64,000 nt of DNA. It comes from SpSt-398 sp041752235. GTDB lineage: Bacteria > Bacteroidota > Bacteroidia > Chitinophagales > Chitinophagaceae. The notes beneath the pieces were generated by a model that searched no databases, was not told the DNA's origin, and was given only the letters and a program-made list of their open reading frames with translations. Below, piece after piece: positions 8,329 through 17,000 of this stretch (its first letter is position 1; each line of letters starts with the position of its first letter). The position numbers and the translations under genes were made by a program. The DNA lies in contig JBGSHM010000023.1 in NCBI GenBank assembly GCA_041752235.1, forward strand, positions 74,131 through 138,130, written 5' to 3'.

Positions 8329-9891
8329 TTACAGGTTATGGTGGTCGAGTGGGACCTGGATTGTGATCGTAGTCCCCTCATCCAGTTTGCTTTGCAAATG
8401 TACAGTTCCATGCAATAAGTCGGCATACCGTTTTACAATATGCAATCCCAAGCCGGTTCCCTGTATATTGATGGCATTTGAGCCCCGGAAGAAGCTGCTA
8501 AAAAGGTGTTGTTGGTCATCTTCCGGAATACCTATCCCCTTGTCGATCACATCGATCGTCAGAAAATGGTCTACAACAAGGGATTGTATCGTAATGGGTT
8601 TCCCTTCACCGGAGAACTTGGCCGCATTGCTTGACAGGTTGATCAGAATGTTCTTGACCAATCGTTTATCTGTATGGACCATCTTTTCCCCGGAATGTTC
8701 GATCACTACCTTTTGCTCCTTTTTAAGGACAGGTTTTAATTCTTCTGCGGTTTCATGTAACAATTCTTCGAGGTCAAAGGTGGAATGACTCACCATCACT
8801 TTGTTTTCATCCAGACGGCCAAGTGATAGAAAATCCTCCAATATCTCATTGAGGTGCTTGACACTATCCTTGATCCGGTTGATGTGTTTATTCCGTTTTT
8901 CCTGTTCTTCCGACTGAGTGTATTTAGCGAGCAGGGAGGCCGAAGAGAGCACGCTACTCAATGGGGTTCTGAACTCATGTGAGGCCATGGACACAAAGCG
9001 GCTTTTGATCTCATTCAATTGACGCTCTTTATCCAACGCGTCGCGTAGTTCATTTTGGGATTGTTCCAGTTTGGTGAGGGCCTCTTTTAATATCTGTGTC
9101 CGCTCTTCCACTTTGATCTCCAGTTCCGTATTGAGTTTACGAATATCATTGGTGATCTTTTCCAATTGTTTTTTCTGTCGGATCATGCCTTCCTCTGCCT
9201 TTTTGCGATAGGTGATATCCACAATAAAGGCGATCACATACATATTATCTTTTTGACGATAGTGACTTAAACTCACTTCCACCGGAAATTCGGAGCCATC
9301 TTTTCGGCGGGCGAAGAGGTCACGACCGGAGCCCATGGTCCTGTTTCCCGGGTGTTGGTAATAGCCCTTTCGATGGGAATAGTGTTGTCCTTTGACACTG
9401 TCGGGCACCAGGATCTCTACCCGGTTACCAATTAATTCGAGCGAAGAGTAGCCAAATATCCGTTCGGCGGCCGGGTTAAGCAGTACGATTTTTCCTTCCC
9501 CATCAGCGAGTACGATTCCCTCTGTAGCGTTTTCGAACAGGGAGGTCATGTGTTGTTTTTCCAGTTCGAGCTGGCTTTGTTGTTTTTTAAAATGCAGCGC
9601 CAGCAGGGTGGTAAATAGAATAAGGATCAGAGAAAAGAATCGAAGGGTCAGGTTATCGGGGGAGAAAAGATTGGTGTCGTGGCGGAGGGTATCAATGGTA
9701 ACCAGCAAAGCGGCGAGGATACCGGTTAACCAGGTAACCCGCAATCCGGGGATGAATACGGTCAAAAAGATCACCAGGGGCAAACCACTTTCAGCAATCG
9801 GGTAATCAGGAAAGAAGAAGCCCAGGGGAACGATTGTCATCAATATGACCACAGCCCAGAATCGGGCTTGCCGGCTGCTCAGTTTGATCAT
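8329..9891 (-). CDS. Membrane-anchored PAS sensor histidine kinase
   Basis: Partner of the downstream REC-Crp regulator. The N-terminal 100 residues contain about four hydrophobic segments (for example FWAVVILMTIVPLGFFF and FFSLILILFTTLLALHF). A PAS domain follows (about 113-230, NATEGIVLADGEGKIVLLNPAAERIFGYS), then a coiled linker, HisKA with phospho-acceptor H305 in SMASHEFRTPL, and HATPase_c with N-box NILINLSSNAAKFSG and G-boxes DKGIGIP and GTGLGLHIVKRY. All catalytic motifs are intact. The PAS type without heme ligands visible by eye does not reveal the signal. Location directly after ric suggests redox or NO. Confidence 0.93.
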   Translation of the reverse strand: MIKLSSRQARFWAVVILMTIVPLGFFFPDYPIAESGLPLVIFLTVFIPGLRVTWLTGILAALLVTIDTLRHDTNLFSPDNLTLRFFSLILILFTTLLALHFKKQQSQLELEKQHMTSLFENATEGIVLADGEGKIVLLNPAAERIFGYSSLELIGNRVEILVPDSVKGQHYSHRKGYYQHPGNRTMGSGRDLFARRKDGSEFPVEVSLSHYRQKDNMYVIAFIVDITYRKKAEEGMIRQKKQLEKITNDIRKLNTELEIKVEERTQILKEALTKLEQSQNELRDALDKERQLNEIKSRFVSMASHEFRTPLSSVLSSASLLAKYTQSEEQEKRNKHINRIKDSVKHLNEILEDFLSLGRLDENKVMVSHSTFDLEELLHETAEELKPVLKKEQKVVIEHSGEKMVHTDKRLVKNILINLSSNAAKFSGEGKPITIQSLVVDHFLTIDVIDKGIGIPEDDQQHLFSSFFRGSNAINIQGTGLGLHIVKRYADLLHGTVHLQSKLDEGTTITIQVPLDHHNL

Positions 9892-9928
9892 GCAGTTAGA
9901 TAAGAGTTAAGACGGGTGTGAAGGTAAC

Positions 9929-10687
9929 TCAATGAAGATCATTCTGCAAAAGTTCCTTTTCCATTTGAATGGCCTTGGGAAAAAGGATATTGTTCTCCAA
10001 ATGAAGGTGTTGGACCAGGTCGTTATCGAATTCCCGGAGTTTATAGAAGGTTACCCGGTGCATGTTGCAGGGTTTCTCGGGAAGCTGAAAATTTTGGGTT
10101 ATGGCGCGTAGCCTTCTCAACTGTCCGTTGGTCACATCATGTTCATTCTTCATCATGTCTTCCACGGGTTTGCGCAGGGTGCGGACCAGCAGACCGGCAT
10201 AGCTTTCCTTATTATAGTAGGCATAGGCGATCTGTTTGATGTAGGGGAAAATGATCTCCTCTTCCTGTTGCATATGGGGGATCATGTGTTTCTCCATGCG
10301 TTGGATAAGGACTTGCATCTCTCCCAGTTCAGGATATTTCTTAAGATGGCCTTCGATGAATTTGTCCACGTACTCCCGAATCTCGGGAAGGGCTTTTTTC
10401 AGGTAGCGGTGATGGACATTGATGATATAGTCTGAAAGAAAATCGAGTTTCCATTCATCAAAGGGTAGTGCGTTGGAAATCTGGATGGTACGGGTTGCTG
10501 ATTTCAGTTCCCGGAGCAGCAGCTCGAGATCGAGCCCTTTCATTTTGCTGGTGGCTTCCAGCGACCATTTACCCCCACAGCAAAAATCGATGTCATGCTT
10601 GCGAAAGACATCGGCTGTGCGGTAATCGTGCGCCACTATTTCGTTGACGTACGAAGCCCCATCTATTTTATAGTCGGCTACAACCAT
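9929..10687 (-). CDS. ric: Iron-sulfur cluster repair di-iron protein RIC (ScdA/YtfE family)
   Basis: Di-iron protein that restores iron-sulfur clusters damaged by NO or oxidants. The N-terminal ScdA domain ends in HDIDFCCGGKWSLEAT with the conserved Cys pair C36-C37. The C-terminal hemerythrin-like four-helix region has the expected His/Glu ligands (NVHHRYLKKALPEI, EKHMIPHMQQEEEIIFPYI, KNEHD, HLHLENNILFPK). 252 aa. First gene of the ric-kinase-regulator run and preceded by rrf2 on the same strand. A Crp/Fnr-type site TGACAAAAATCA lies 60-71 nt upstream of the ATG. Confidence 0.94.
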   Translation of the reverse strand: MVVADYKIDGASYVNEIVAHDYRTADVFRKHDIDFCCGGKWSLEATSKMKGLDLELLLRELKSATRTIQISNALPFDEWKLDFLSDYIINVHHRYLKKALPEIREYVDKFIEGHLKKYPELGEMQVLIQRMEKHMIPHMQQEEEIIFPYIKQIAYAYYNKESYAGLLVRTLRKPVEDMMKNEHDVTNGQLRRLRAITQNFQLPEKPCNMHRVTFYKLREFDNDLVQHLHLENNILFPKAIQMEKELLQNDLH

Positions 10688-10716
10688 CTAAAAATTTTAG
10701 AAAAATAATCCCCCGG

Positions 10717-10758
10717 CAAAATAGAAGAAACACCTCTCCTGAAACATGACAAAAATCA
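10717..10758 (-). promoter_or_regulatory. Putative Crp/Fnr-type activator site and promoter of ric
   Basis: TGACAAAAATCA (10747-10758) fits TGAY-N4-RTCA. Reading the minus strand, 23 nt separate it from TATTTTG (complement of 10717-10723), a one-base-short version of TAnnTTTG. The site would centre near -42, the class II activator position. A second palindrome, CTAAAAATTTTAG (10688-10700), touches the start codon. Confidence 0.5.
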
Positions 10759-10775
10759 GGTGAAACCCTTATTTT

Positions 10776-11222
10776 TTACAGTTTAGTGGTAGCAATACGA
10801 TCAAGTGTTAGTTCGGCGCCACTGCTGGTCAGGTCCTCAATGGTAGTATTTAATAATAGTCTTTTGAACTCTTCCCGGATAACAGAGATATTTTCATGAA
10901 GCGGGCAGGGGTTCTGCGTATCGCATGAGTTAGTGCGAATAACACAGTGGGTCAATTGCTCCGCATCATCGGTGGTTTTAAAGATATCAAACAAGGTGCT
11001 GGATAAGGTTTCGGAAGCCAGTTCAAACCCACCGTATGGGCCTTTGGTGGATCGCAACAGTCCGACCTTTACCAATTCCTGCAGGATCTTTCCCAGGAAA
11101 TGCTTGGGTACGGCAAGTTTCTCCGCGATTTCTTCTACCTGAACCTTCCTACCTTCCTTCTGCAACATCGAGATATACAGGATACCCCGGACGGCATAGC
11201 CAAATGATTTCGACAATAACAT
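10776..11222 (-). CDS. Rrf2 family transcriptional regulator
   Basis: Winged-helix regulator of the IscR/NsrR group. The N-terminal HTH is MLLSKSFGYAVRGILYISML with VEEIAEKLAVPKHFLGKILQEL, and the wing is STKGPYGGFEL. Three cysteines, C93, C100 and C106 (HCVIRTNSC..NPCPLH), match the spacing used to hold an Fe-S cluster in this family, so it probably senses NO, oxygen or cluster status. 148 aa. It lies 88 nt upstream of ric on the same strand, which is the expected target. Its own promoter carries a perfect Crp/Fnr-type site. Confidence 0.93.
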   Translation of the reverse strand: MLLSKSFGYAVRGILYISMLQKEGRKVQVEEIAEKLAVPKHFLGKILQELVKVGLLRSTKGPYGGFELASETLSSTLFDIFKTTDDAEQLTHCVIRTNSCDTQNPCPLHENISVIREEFKRLLLNTTIEDLTSSGAELTLDRIATTKL

Positions 11223-11235
11223 ACTTTAATTTTTC

Positions 11236-11278
11236 CAAAAGTATCTTGACGTGCGCATCCTTAACCTGACCCCGGTCA
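11236..11278 (-). promoter_or_regulatory. Promoter of rrf2 with Crp/Fnr-type site
   Basis: TGACCCCGGTCA (11267-11278) fits TGAY-N4-RTCA and lies inside a longer near-palindrome (11263-11283). On the minus strand it is followed after exactly 23 nt by TACTTTTG (complement of 11236-11243), a perfect TAnnTTTG. No TTTG is present at -33, as expected of an activator-dependent promoter. The predicted leader is only a few nt. Confidence 0.6.
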
Positions 11279-11377
11279 AGGTTGCTTTTGAGACATATCA
11301 AACAAAAAGGCCTTTCCCCTCCTTTTTCCACCCGGTATCCACTTTTCACCTAAGTTGATACAATTCAATTCAGAAGC

Positions 11378-11420
11378 TGACAAAAGTCATTTTGACGGTA
11401 TCCCTCCGCCTCTACATTTG
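11378..11420 (+). promoter_or_regulatory. Promoter of candidate small RNA with Crp/Fnr-type site
   Basis: TGACAAAAGTCA (11378-11389), then 23 nt, then the perfect -7 element TACATTTG (11413-11420). A TTTG (11391-11394) could also act as a -33 element with an 18-nt spacer. The predicted transcription start is near 11427, placing the site at about -43. Confidence 0.6.
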
Positions 11421-11426
11421 CTCCAG

Positions 11427-11516
11427 ACAATAAAAACTCTACCCATCGAAAGATGGGCAATCGTTGGTTTTCGTTTCAATTGAAAATCCCCTGGTTCCCC
11501 AGGGGATTTTACTTTT
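11427..11516 (+). ncRNA. Candidate small RNA of about 90 nt with its own promoter and terminator
   Basis: No convincing ORF occupies this stretch between the divergent rrf2 and trmD. It begins at the predicted start of a Bacteroidota promoter. It contains a hairpin CCCATC-GAAA-GATGGG (11442-11457) with a GNRA tetraloop and a palindrome TTTCAATTGAAA (11474-11485). It ends in a 12-bp perfect terminator, AAAATCCCCTGG (11483-11494) with CCAGGGGATTTT (11499-11510), loop TTCC, followed by ACTTTTTCT. The unstructured 5' segment (11427-11441) could be a pairing seed. I recognise no known RNA family. 6S RNA is about twice as long. The Crp/Fnr-type site upstream makes it a possible functional analogue of FNR-activated small RNAs. 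Confidence 0.55.
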
Positions 11517-11519
11517 TCT
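11483..11519 (+). terminator. Rho-independent terminator of the candidate small RNA
   Basis: A 12-bp perfect stem (11483-11494 with 11499-11510), TTCC loop and trailing ACTTTTTCT. It lies well upstream of trmD and downstream of no gene on the plus strand, so it needs a transcript starting nearby. Confidence 0.85.
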
Positions 11520-11521
11520 AC

Positions 11522-11598
11522 TTAACCGCCAGGGCGCTAAGTCGCCAGATTGGATAATTCAATTTGCGACACGTTGCGCCATGGCGTCCTGGCGGTAA
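11522..11598. repeat. Dispersed palindromic element, family A
   Basis: TTAACCGCCAGG (11522-11533) pairs with CCTGGCGGTAA (11588-11598), with GGCGC and GTCGCCA words inside. It separates the small-RNA terminator from trmD and extends the trmD frame upstream artificially. Confidence 0.85.
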
Positions 11599-11636
11599 AT
11601 CAGATATACTGCGCTAAAACCTCCTATTTTTGCCGC

Positions 11637-12314
11637 ATGCGCATCGACATTCTCACCGTTCTTCCCGAGCTCCTCGAAAGCCCCTTGAATCACAGTATTT
11701 TAAAACGGGCACAGGACAAGGGCCTCCTGGAAGTACATACCCACGCCCTGCGGCAATGGGCTGTCAATGAATATGGCCAGGTGGATGATTACCAATATGG
11801 CGGTGGCGCCGGAATGGTGATGATGTGCGAACCGCTGGCCCGGGCCATCGAATCGCTAAAGGCAGAAAGGTCTTACGATGAAGTGATCTATATGACCCCC
11901 GATGGAAAGACCCTTGACCAGAAAACGGCTAACCAACTTTCCCTCAAAGGCAATCTCATCATTATTTGCGGCCATTATAAAGGCATAGACGAACGAATCA
12001 GAGAACATTTTGTGACCATGGATATTTCCATTGGCGACTATGTTTTAAGTGGGGGTGAATTGGCTGCCGCGATATTGGTGGATACAATAGGAAGGCTGAT
12101 ACCCGGTGTGTTGAATGATGAAACATCGGCCCTGTTCGACTCTTTCCAGGATAACTTATTGGCACCGCCTGTGTATACCCGACCAGAAGATTTCAGGGGA
12201 TGGAAAGTGCCGGATGTATTATTGGGCGGAAATCACAAACACATCGAAGATTGGCGATTGGAACAATCACTTCAACGTACCCGGGAAAGAAGACCCGACC
12301 TGCTGGATGAGTGA
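11637..12314 (+). CDS. trmD: tRNA (guanine-N1-)-methyltransferase TrmD
   Basis: SPOUT methyltransferase that makes m1G37 in tRNA and prevents +1 frameshifting. The N-terminus MRIDILTVLPELLESPLNHSILKRA, the SAM-binding trefoil knot (CGHYKGIDER and SIGDYVLSGGELA) and GGGAGMVM are typical. 225 aa. The start is ATG 11637. The frame opens at 11550, but those 29 residues come mostly from the family A repeat. A TATTTTTG (11625-11632) lies 4 nt before the start and may be chance. rimM, its usual operon partner, is about 8 kb away and rplS is not adjacent, so the classic rpsP-rimM-trmD-rplS order is broken. Confidence 0.96.
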   Translation: MRIDILTVLPELLESPLNHSILKRAQDKGLLEVHTHALRQWAVNEYGQVDDYQYGGGAGMVMMCEPLARAIESLKAERSYDEVIYMTPDGKTLDQKTANQLSLKGNLIIICGHYKGIDERIREHFVTMDISIGDYVLSGGELAAAILVDTIGRLIPGVLNDETSALFDSFQDNLLAPPVYTRPEDFRGWKVPDVLLGGNHKHIEDWRLEQSLQRTRERRPDLLDE

Positions 12315-12350
12315 CAGGTCAGGCTCCTATTCCCTATTGCCCGTATGGCA

Positions 12351-12422
12351 TTAAGCCATTACGAGGATCAACAGAAAACTGATCAATACGAAAACAAGAT
12401 TTAGCAGAATGGTCTTTTTCAT
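12351..12422 (-). CDS. Possible 23-residue hydrophobic peptide
   Basis: ATG at 12422 opens a 23-codon frame ending TAA at 12351. The peptide starts MKKT and continues as a single run of Leu, Ile, Val and Phe (positions 5-22), so it would be one membrane-spanning helix with a positive N-terminus. It lies in a 275-nt gap between trmD and the oxidoreductase gene, on the opposite strand. No clear promoter or ribosome-binding site is visible. It could be a small membrane protein or chance. The rest of the gap (12423-12589) holds only a short palindrome GTAATATTAC (12483-12492). Confidence 0.35.
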   Translation of the reverse strand: MKKTILLNLVFVLISFLLILVMA

Positions 12423-12589
12423 AAGGAACAATTGGTACCCCAATAACCCGGAAAACAGTGCCAAATCTTTTCCTTAGCCCATGTAATATTACCCGCCCCG
12501 GTACTAAATTTACCAAGAAGCCTTCCCGAAAATCAGTTCATTTTATTCAATGAAATTTAGGGATATTCGTTGACCCAAAAACGACTGCC

Positions 12590-14008
12590 ATGAGTACCAA
12601 CCGACGTAAATTCCTGCGAAACATCACCTTGGGCGGTACCGCCCTCGTAGCTGGAAAATCCCTTCAGGCCAACCCGACCGACCGTGAATCTCCTTATTCA
12701 GACCAATCAGGGCCAGGAAATAAACCCGTATTTAATATGTCGGGCTACGCCGCCCCCAAACTCGATGTGGTTCGCATCGGCGTCATTGGATTGGGTATGC
12801 GGGGAGGCGATGCCGTGGAAAGATTGACATTTATTGATGGGGTAGAGATCACTGCCATTTGTGATAAATACCCCGAGCGGGTGGAAGCAGCCCAGCAAAC
12901 ACTGGTAAAAAGAGGTCGCCCAAAAGCAAAATCCTATTCAGGCGAAGAAGGATACAAAGCCTTGTGTGAAAGCAATGAGGTGGACCTGGTTTACTCGCCA
13001 ACACCCTGGCACATGCATACGCCCATTGCCTTGTATGCCATGAAAAATGGTAAACATGCAGCTATCGAAGTACCTGCTGCTAAAACCATTGATGAATGTT
13101 GGGCCCTGGTGGAGACCTCGGAAAAAACACGCAAGCATTGCATGATGCTGGAAAACTGTTGTTATGATTTCTTTGAATTGCTCACCCTGAATATGGCCCG
13201 CCAGGGTCTGTTTGGAGAGATCGTACACGCCGAAGGAGCTTATATCCATGACCTGAGCCGTGACTGGCTTTTTAATAAAAATGCCTACGCCGATATGTGG
13301 CGGTTGAAAGAAAATACGGGGAAAAACGGAAACCTCTACCCCACACATGGATTGGGTCCCATAGCCCAGTGTATGGATATCAACCGGGGTGATAAAATGA
13401 ACCACCTGGTGTCGATGAGTACCAATGATTTTACCCTCGCTTCCTTATCGCGTGAAATGGCGGCAAAGGATCCCTTCTTTGTCCCCTATCAGGGGGATAA
13501 TTTCCGGGGAAATATGAACACCACCCTGGTGCGGACTGACAAAGGAAAATCCCTGATGATCCAGCATGATGTATCTACGCCAAGACCTTACTCGCGTATC
13601 CATGTAGTGAGTGGTACAAAAGGTATCGCCAGCAAATGGCCATCGCCGGAAAGAATCGCCTTTGGACATAGCTGGGTAAAAAAAGAAGAACTGGAAGATC
13701 TCTATAAAAAATACTCCCCTCCTATTGTGAAGCATATTGGCGAGATCGCCAAAGAAGTAGGAGGACATGGAGGCATGGACTTTATTATGGACTGGCGGCT
13801 GATCGATTGTTTACGCAATGGCCTTCCACTGGACCAGGATGTATATGATGCAGCCACCTGGAGTTGTATTTTACCCCTTAGCCAAAAATCCTTGGCCAAA
13901 CGTTCCTCCTCCGTGGATGTACCCGATTTTACCCGGGGAAATTGGAAATCAAATAAACCGGTAAGCCTGAGTTTGGAAGGTGGGGGGACAACGGGTGTGC
14001 GAAAATGA
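12590..14008 (+). CDS. Gfo/Idh/MocA family oxidoreductase with twin-arginine signal
   Basis: NAD(P)-dependent oxidoreductase of the glucose-fructose oxidoreductase family. The Tat-type leader MSTNRRKFLRNITLGGTALVAG suggests export folded with its cofactor. The Rossmann motif VIGLGMRGGDAVERL is near residue 65, followed by EVDLVYSPTPWHMHTPIALYAMKNGKHAAIEVPAAKT, the usual EKP-like motif being EVPAAKT. The C-terminal substrate domain is complete. 472 aa. Related Bacteroidota and Planctomycete proteins act on sugars or glycoside side chains, with at least one subgroup acting as glycosidase. The substrate here is unknown. Confidence 0.9.
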   Translation: MSTNRRKFLRNITLGGTALVAGKSLQANPTDRESPYSDQSGPGNKPVFNMSGYAAPKLDVVRIGVIGLGMRGGDAVERLTFIDGVEITAICDKYPERVEAAQQTLVKRGRPKAKSYSGEEGYKALCESNEVDLVYSPTPWHMHTPIALYAMKNGKHAAIEVPAAKTIDECWALVETSEKTRKHCMMLENCCYDFFELLTLNMARQGLFGEIVHAEGAYIHDLSRDWLFNKNAYADMWRLKENTGKNGNLYPTHGLGPIAQCMDINRGDKMNHLVSMSTNDFTLASLSREMAAKDPFFVPYQGDNFRGNMNTTLVRTDKGKSLMIQHDVSTPRPYSRIHVVSGTKGIASKWPSPERIAFGHSWVKKEELEDLYKKYSPPIVKHIGEIAKEVGGHGGMDFIMDWRLIDCLRNGLPLDQDVYDAATWSCILPLSQKSLAKRSSSVDVPDFTRGNWKSNKPVSLSLEGGGTTGVRK

Positions 14009-14010
14009 GA

Positions 14011-14087
14011 TTTACCGCCAGGACGCCATGACGCCAAGCAACGCGAATTCTTAGCGTAACCTGGCGCCTTAGCGTCCTGGCGGTAAA
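14011..14087. repeat. Dispersed palindromic element, family A
   Basis: A perfect 16-bp end match, TTTACCGCCAGGACGC (14011-14026) with GCGTCCTGGCGGTAAA (14072-14087), and ACGCCAAG/CTGGCGCC words inside. It sits exactly at the convergent junction of the oxidoreductase and the first propeller gene. Confidence 0.88.
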
Positions 14088-14090
14088 TAA

Positions 14091-17000
14091 CTAAAGTCCT
14101 ATCACCGGCAACTCCTTCTCCCGAATGAGTTTATTCAACGCCGGTAAGCCCTTCTCTTTGATATCTTTTAGTTTGTCCAATTGCTCATCACACTGACGAG
14201 CCAGGTCGGCATACACTTCTTTTACCTGTTTAGAAGGCGCAAAGTTCCCGCTACTGGCCGCATCAAACACCCCACTCAATTTATCATTGAGCCGTATCGG
14301 ATAATTCAACACATCCTGACTGCTTTTGGCCTTGGTTTGATACAGGCTTTCCTCGATGGCGGTCATCTGTTTGTTAAGACTGTCTGCCATTGGTTTTACT
14401 TCCTTCGGAGTTGATTTTCCCCAACGACCCGTCAGTTCATTCATTTGCTGACGAAGGGTGCGAATGTCTTTGATGCTTTTTTGTACATCATTGAATTTAT
14501 CCTTTACCTGGTTCAGGAATTTGAATTGCGCTTCGTACTCCTCCTGAGAGCATTTGTAGTTTGGATCGGCCAACACATTAAAGGATATCTCCGAAGAGTC
14601 GTTGCCCATTTTCAAGCGGGCATAATAAGTACCTGGAGGGGCCAGAATGTTTCCGGGTGTGCCATTCCAAAGCACCATCCCTTCGGCCCGGTCGGCACCG
14701 GGGTAAAAAAGATCCCATACAAATTGGTTCAACCCCTTTTTGGTCTCCACTTTATTCTCCTTATCGGAAGAAGAATATGTTTTAATCAGTTCATGGTCTT
14801 TATCAAAGATGGTCAAACTTGCTTTGACGGTATCACTTGCTTCTTTAATGAAATAAGAGATCACAGCGCCAGATGGTGGGTTGGCACCTGCCTGTACTGG
14901 GAGACCAAAATTGCCCCGGAAACGTCCGCCGGCGATCCGCCACACCGATTCAGATTCAAAGAGATGAATATTCTTTTCGGGTGATTTTTCCTGATACTGT
15001 TGCACAACGCCCAGATCATCCAATACCCAAAAAGCGCGTCCTTGTGTAGCCACGATCAGGTCATTGTCTTTGACGGTAAGATCGGTAATGGGAACGATAG
15101 GCAGATTCAGTTGAAAAGGTTTCCAGTTGTTTCCTTCATCAAAGGAGATATACATGCCATACTCTGTTCCTGCATAAAGCAGGCCTTTTCTTTTTTTATC
15201 CGAACGGATAGCGCGTGTAAAATGAAGTGCATCGATGCCCTGGGTGATCTTCTGCCAGGTTTTGCCATAATCAGTGGTCTTGTAGATATAAGGACTGAAA
15301 TCATCCAGCTTGTATCTTGTTCCCGCGAAATAGGCGGTTCCTTTTTGAAAAGGATCAGTCTCGATACAATTCCACATGATCCATTGCGGGGCGTCTTTGG
15401 GTGTTACATTTTCCCAGTTCTTTCTTCCATCGCGACTTACATGGATCAGTCCATCATCGCTACCGGTCCACAACAGATCTTTTTCCAGTACACTTTCCGC
15501 AGCGGTAAAGATGGTGCAATAGTATTCAACGGAGGTATTGTCTTTCGTAATAGGGCCACCGCTGGAGCCTTGCCGACTTTTGTCATTGGTGGTAAGATCG
15601 GGAGAGATCATTTCCCAACTCTGACCTTCATTCTCTGTAACAAACAAATGGTTCCCGGCGGTATAAAGCCGCTTGGGATTATGAGGGGAGAAGAAAATAG
15701 GGAAATTCCATTGAAAGCGATACCTCAATACATCGGCCCCGGCACCCATGGGGTTATCGGGCCAAACGGAAATGGCTCTGTTTTCACCGGTGCGGTGATC
15801 AAGACGGGAGAGGTATCCTCCATAATTTCCTCCATAAACAATATCCGGGTTCTGGGGATCGGCTACTACATATCCACTCTCACTTCCGGCGGTGGACTCC
15901 CAATCATCATCCGTAATGGCCGCCCCATAGGTGCGGTGTTTGATGCGGATGGTGGAATTATCCTGTTGTGCCCCGAGAATGCGATAAGGAAATGAATTAT
16001 CTGTTGATACCCGATAGATCTGTGCGGTGGGTTGATTATTATAGGTACTCCAGGTTTCCCCGGCATTGAAGCTGACCTGTCCACCGCCATCGTCTGCCAC
16101 GATCATGCGCTGTCCATTTGCCGGATCAATCCACAGGTCATGGTGGTCACCATGTGGTGTACGCAAGGAACGGAAGCTACGCCCTCCATCACTGCTGACC
16201 ATAAAGCCCACATTGGGGCAATAGACCTTGTTCTCATTCTGTGGGTCAACAAATACTTTGGAATAGTACCAGGCCCGTTGGCGGATATTATTATCATTGC
16301 TGCGCAATGACCAGCTTTCACCACCATCTTCGCTGGCAAATAACCCGCCTTGTGCATTTTCTACCAGCGTATATATTTTTTCCGGATTGGATGGAGCGAT
16401 CGCTACACCTACAATACCCCACACTCCTTTTGGCAATCCTTTATTCTCGCGCAAAGCGCTCCAGGATTCTCCACCATCTGTACTCTTCCACAAACCACTT
16501 CCCTCTCCACCGCTTTCAAGACTATGCGGCGTACGAATCACGCGCCAGGTACCCGCATAAAAAACGGAAGGGTTCCCGGGTTCCATCACCAGGTCACTGG
16601 CACCCGTTTGGTCATTGACATACAATACCTGTTTCCAGGTTTGGCCTCCATTGGTGGATTTAAATACCCCTCTTTCTTTATTGGGTCCGAATAAGTGGCC
16701 CATTACAGCCACCCACAAGGTATTGGGATCACGAGGATGGATCACAATACGAATGATATGCCTTCCATCTTTTAATCCAATATTTTTCCAGGTACGGCCT
16801 GCATCATCACTGCGCCACATTCCACCCAATCCTTCACTCACATTGCCACGCATAGTATTCTCTCCTTCGCCTACATACACAATATTTTCATCCGACGGGG
16901 CTACGGCTACTGAACCGATGGTGCTGCCAAAAAATTTATCGGATACATTCTTCCAGTTGCTGCCCCCGTCGGTGGACTTCCAAACACCTCCTCCGGTGGC

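Noticed and set aside
11453..11560. ATG-started open frame of about 34 codons through the small-RNA terminator
   Set aside because: It reads through a strong terminator stem and into a family A repeat; the hairpins explain the sequence better than a peptide does.
12334..12516. 60-codon minus-strand ORF between trmD and the oxidoreductase gene
   Set aside because: Composition is unremarkable and it is in another frame over the more striking 23-residue hydrophobic ORF.
15000..15995. 331-codon plus-strand ORF inside the first propeller gene
   Set aside because: Antisense shadow of a repetitive gene; no start context, domain or signal.
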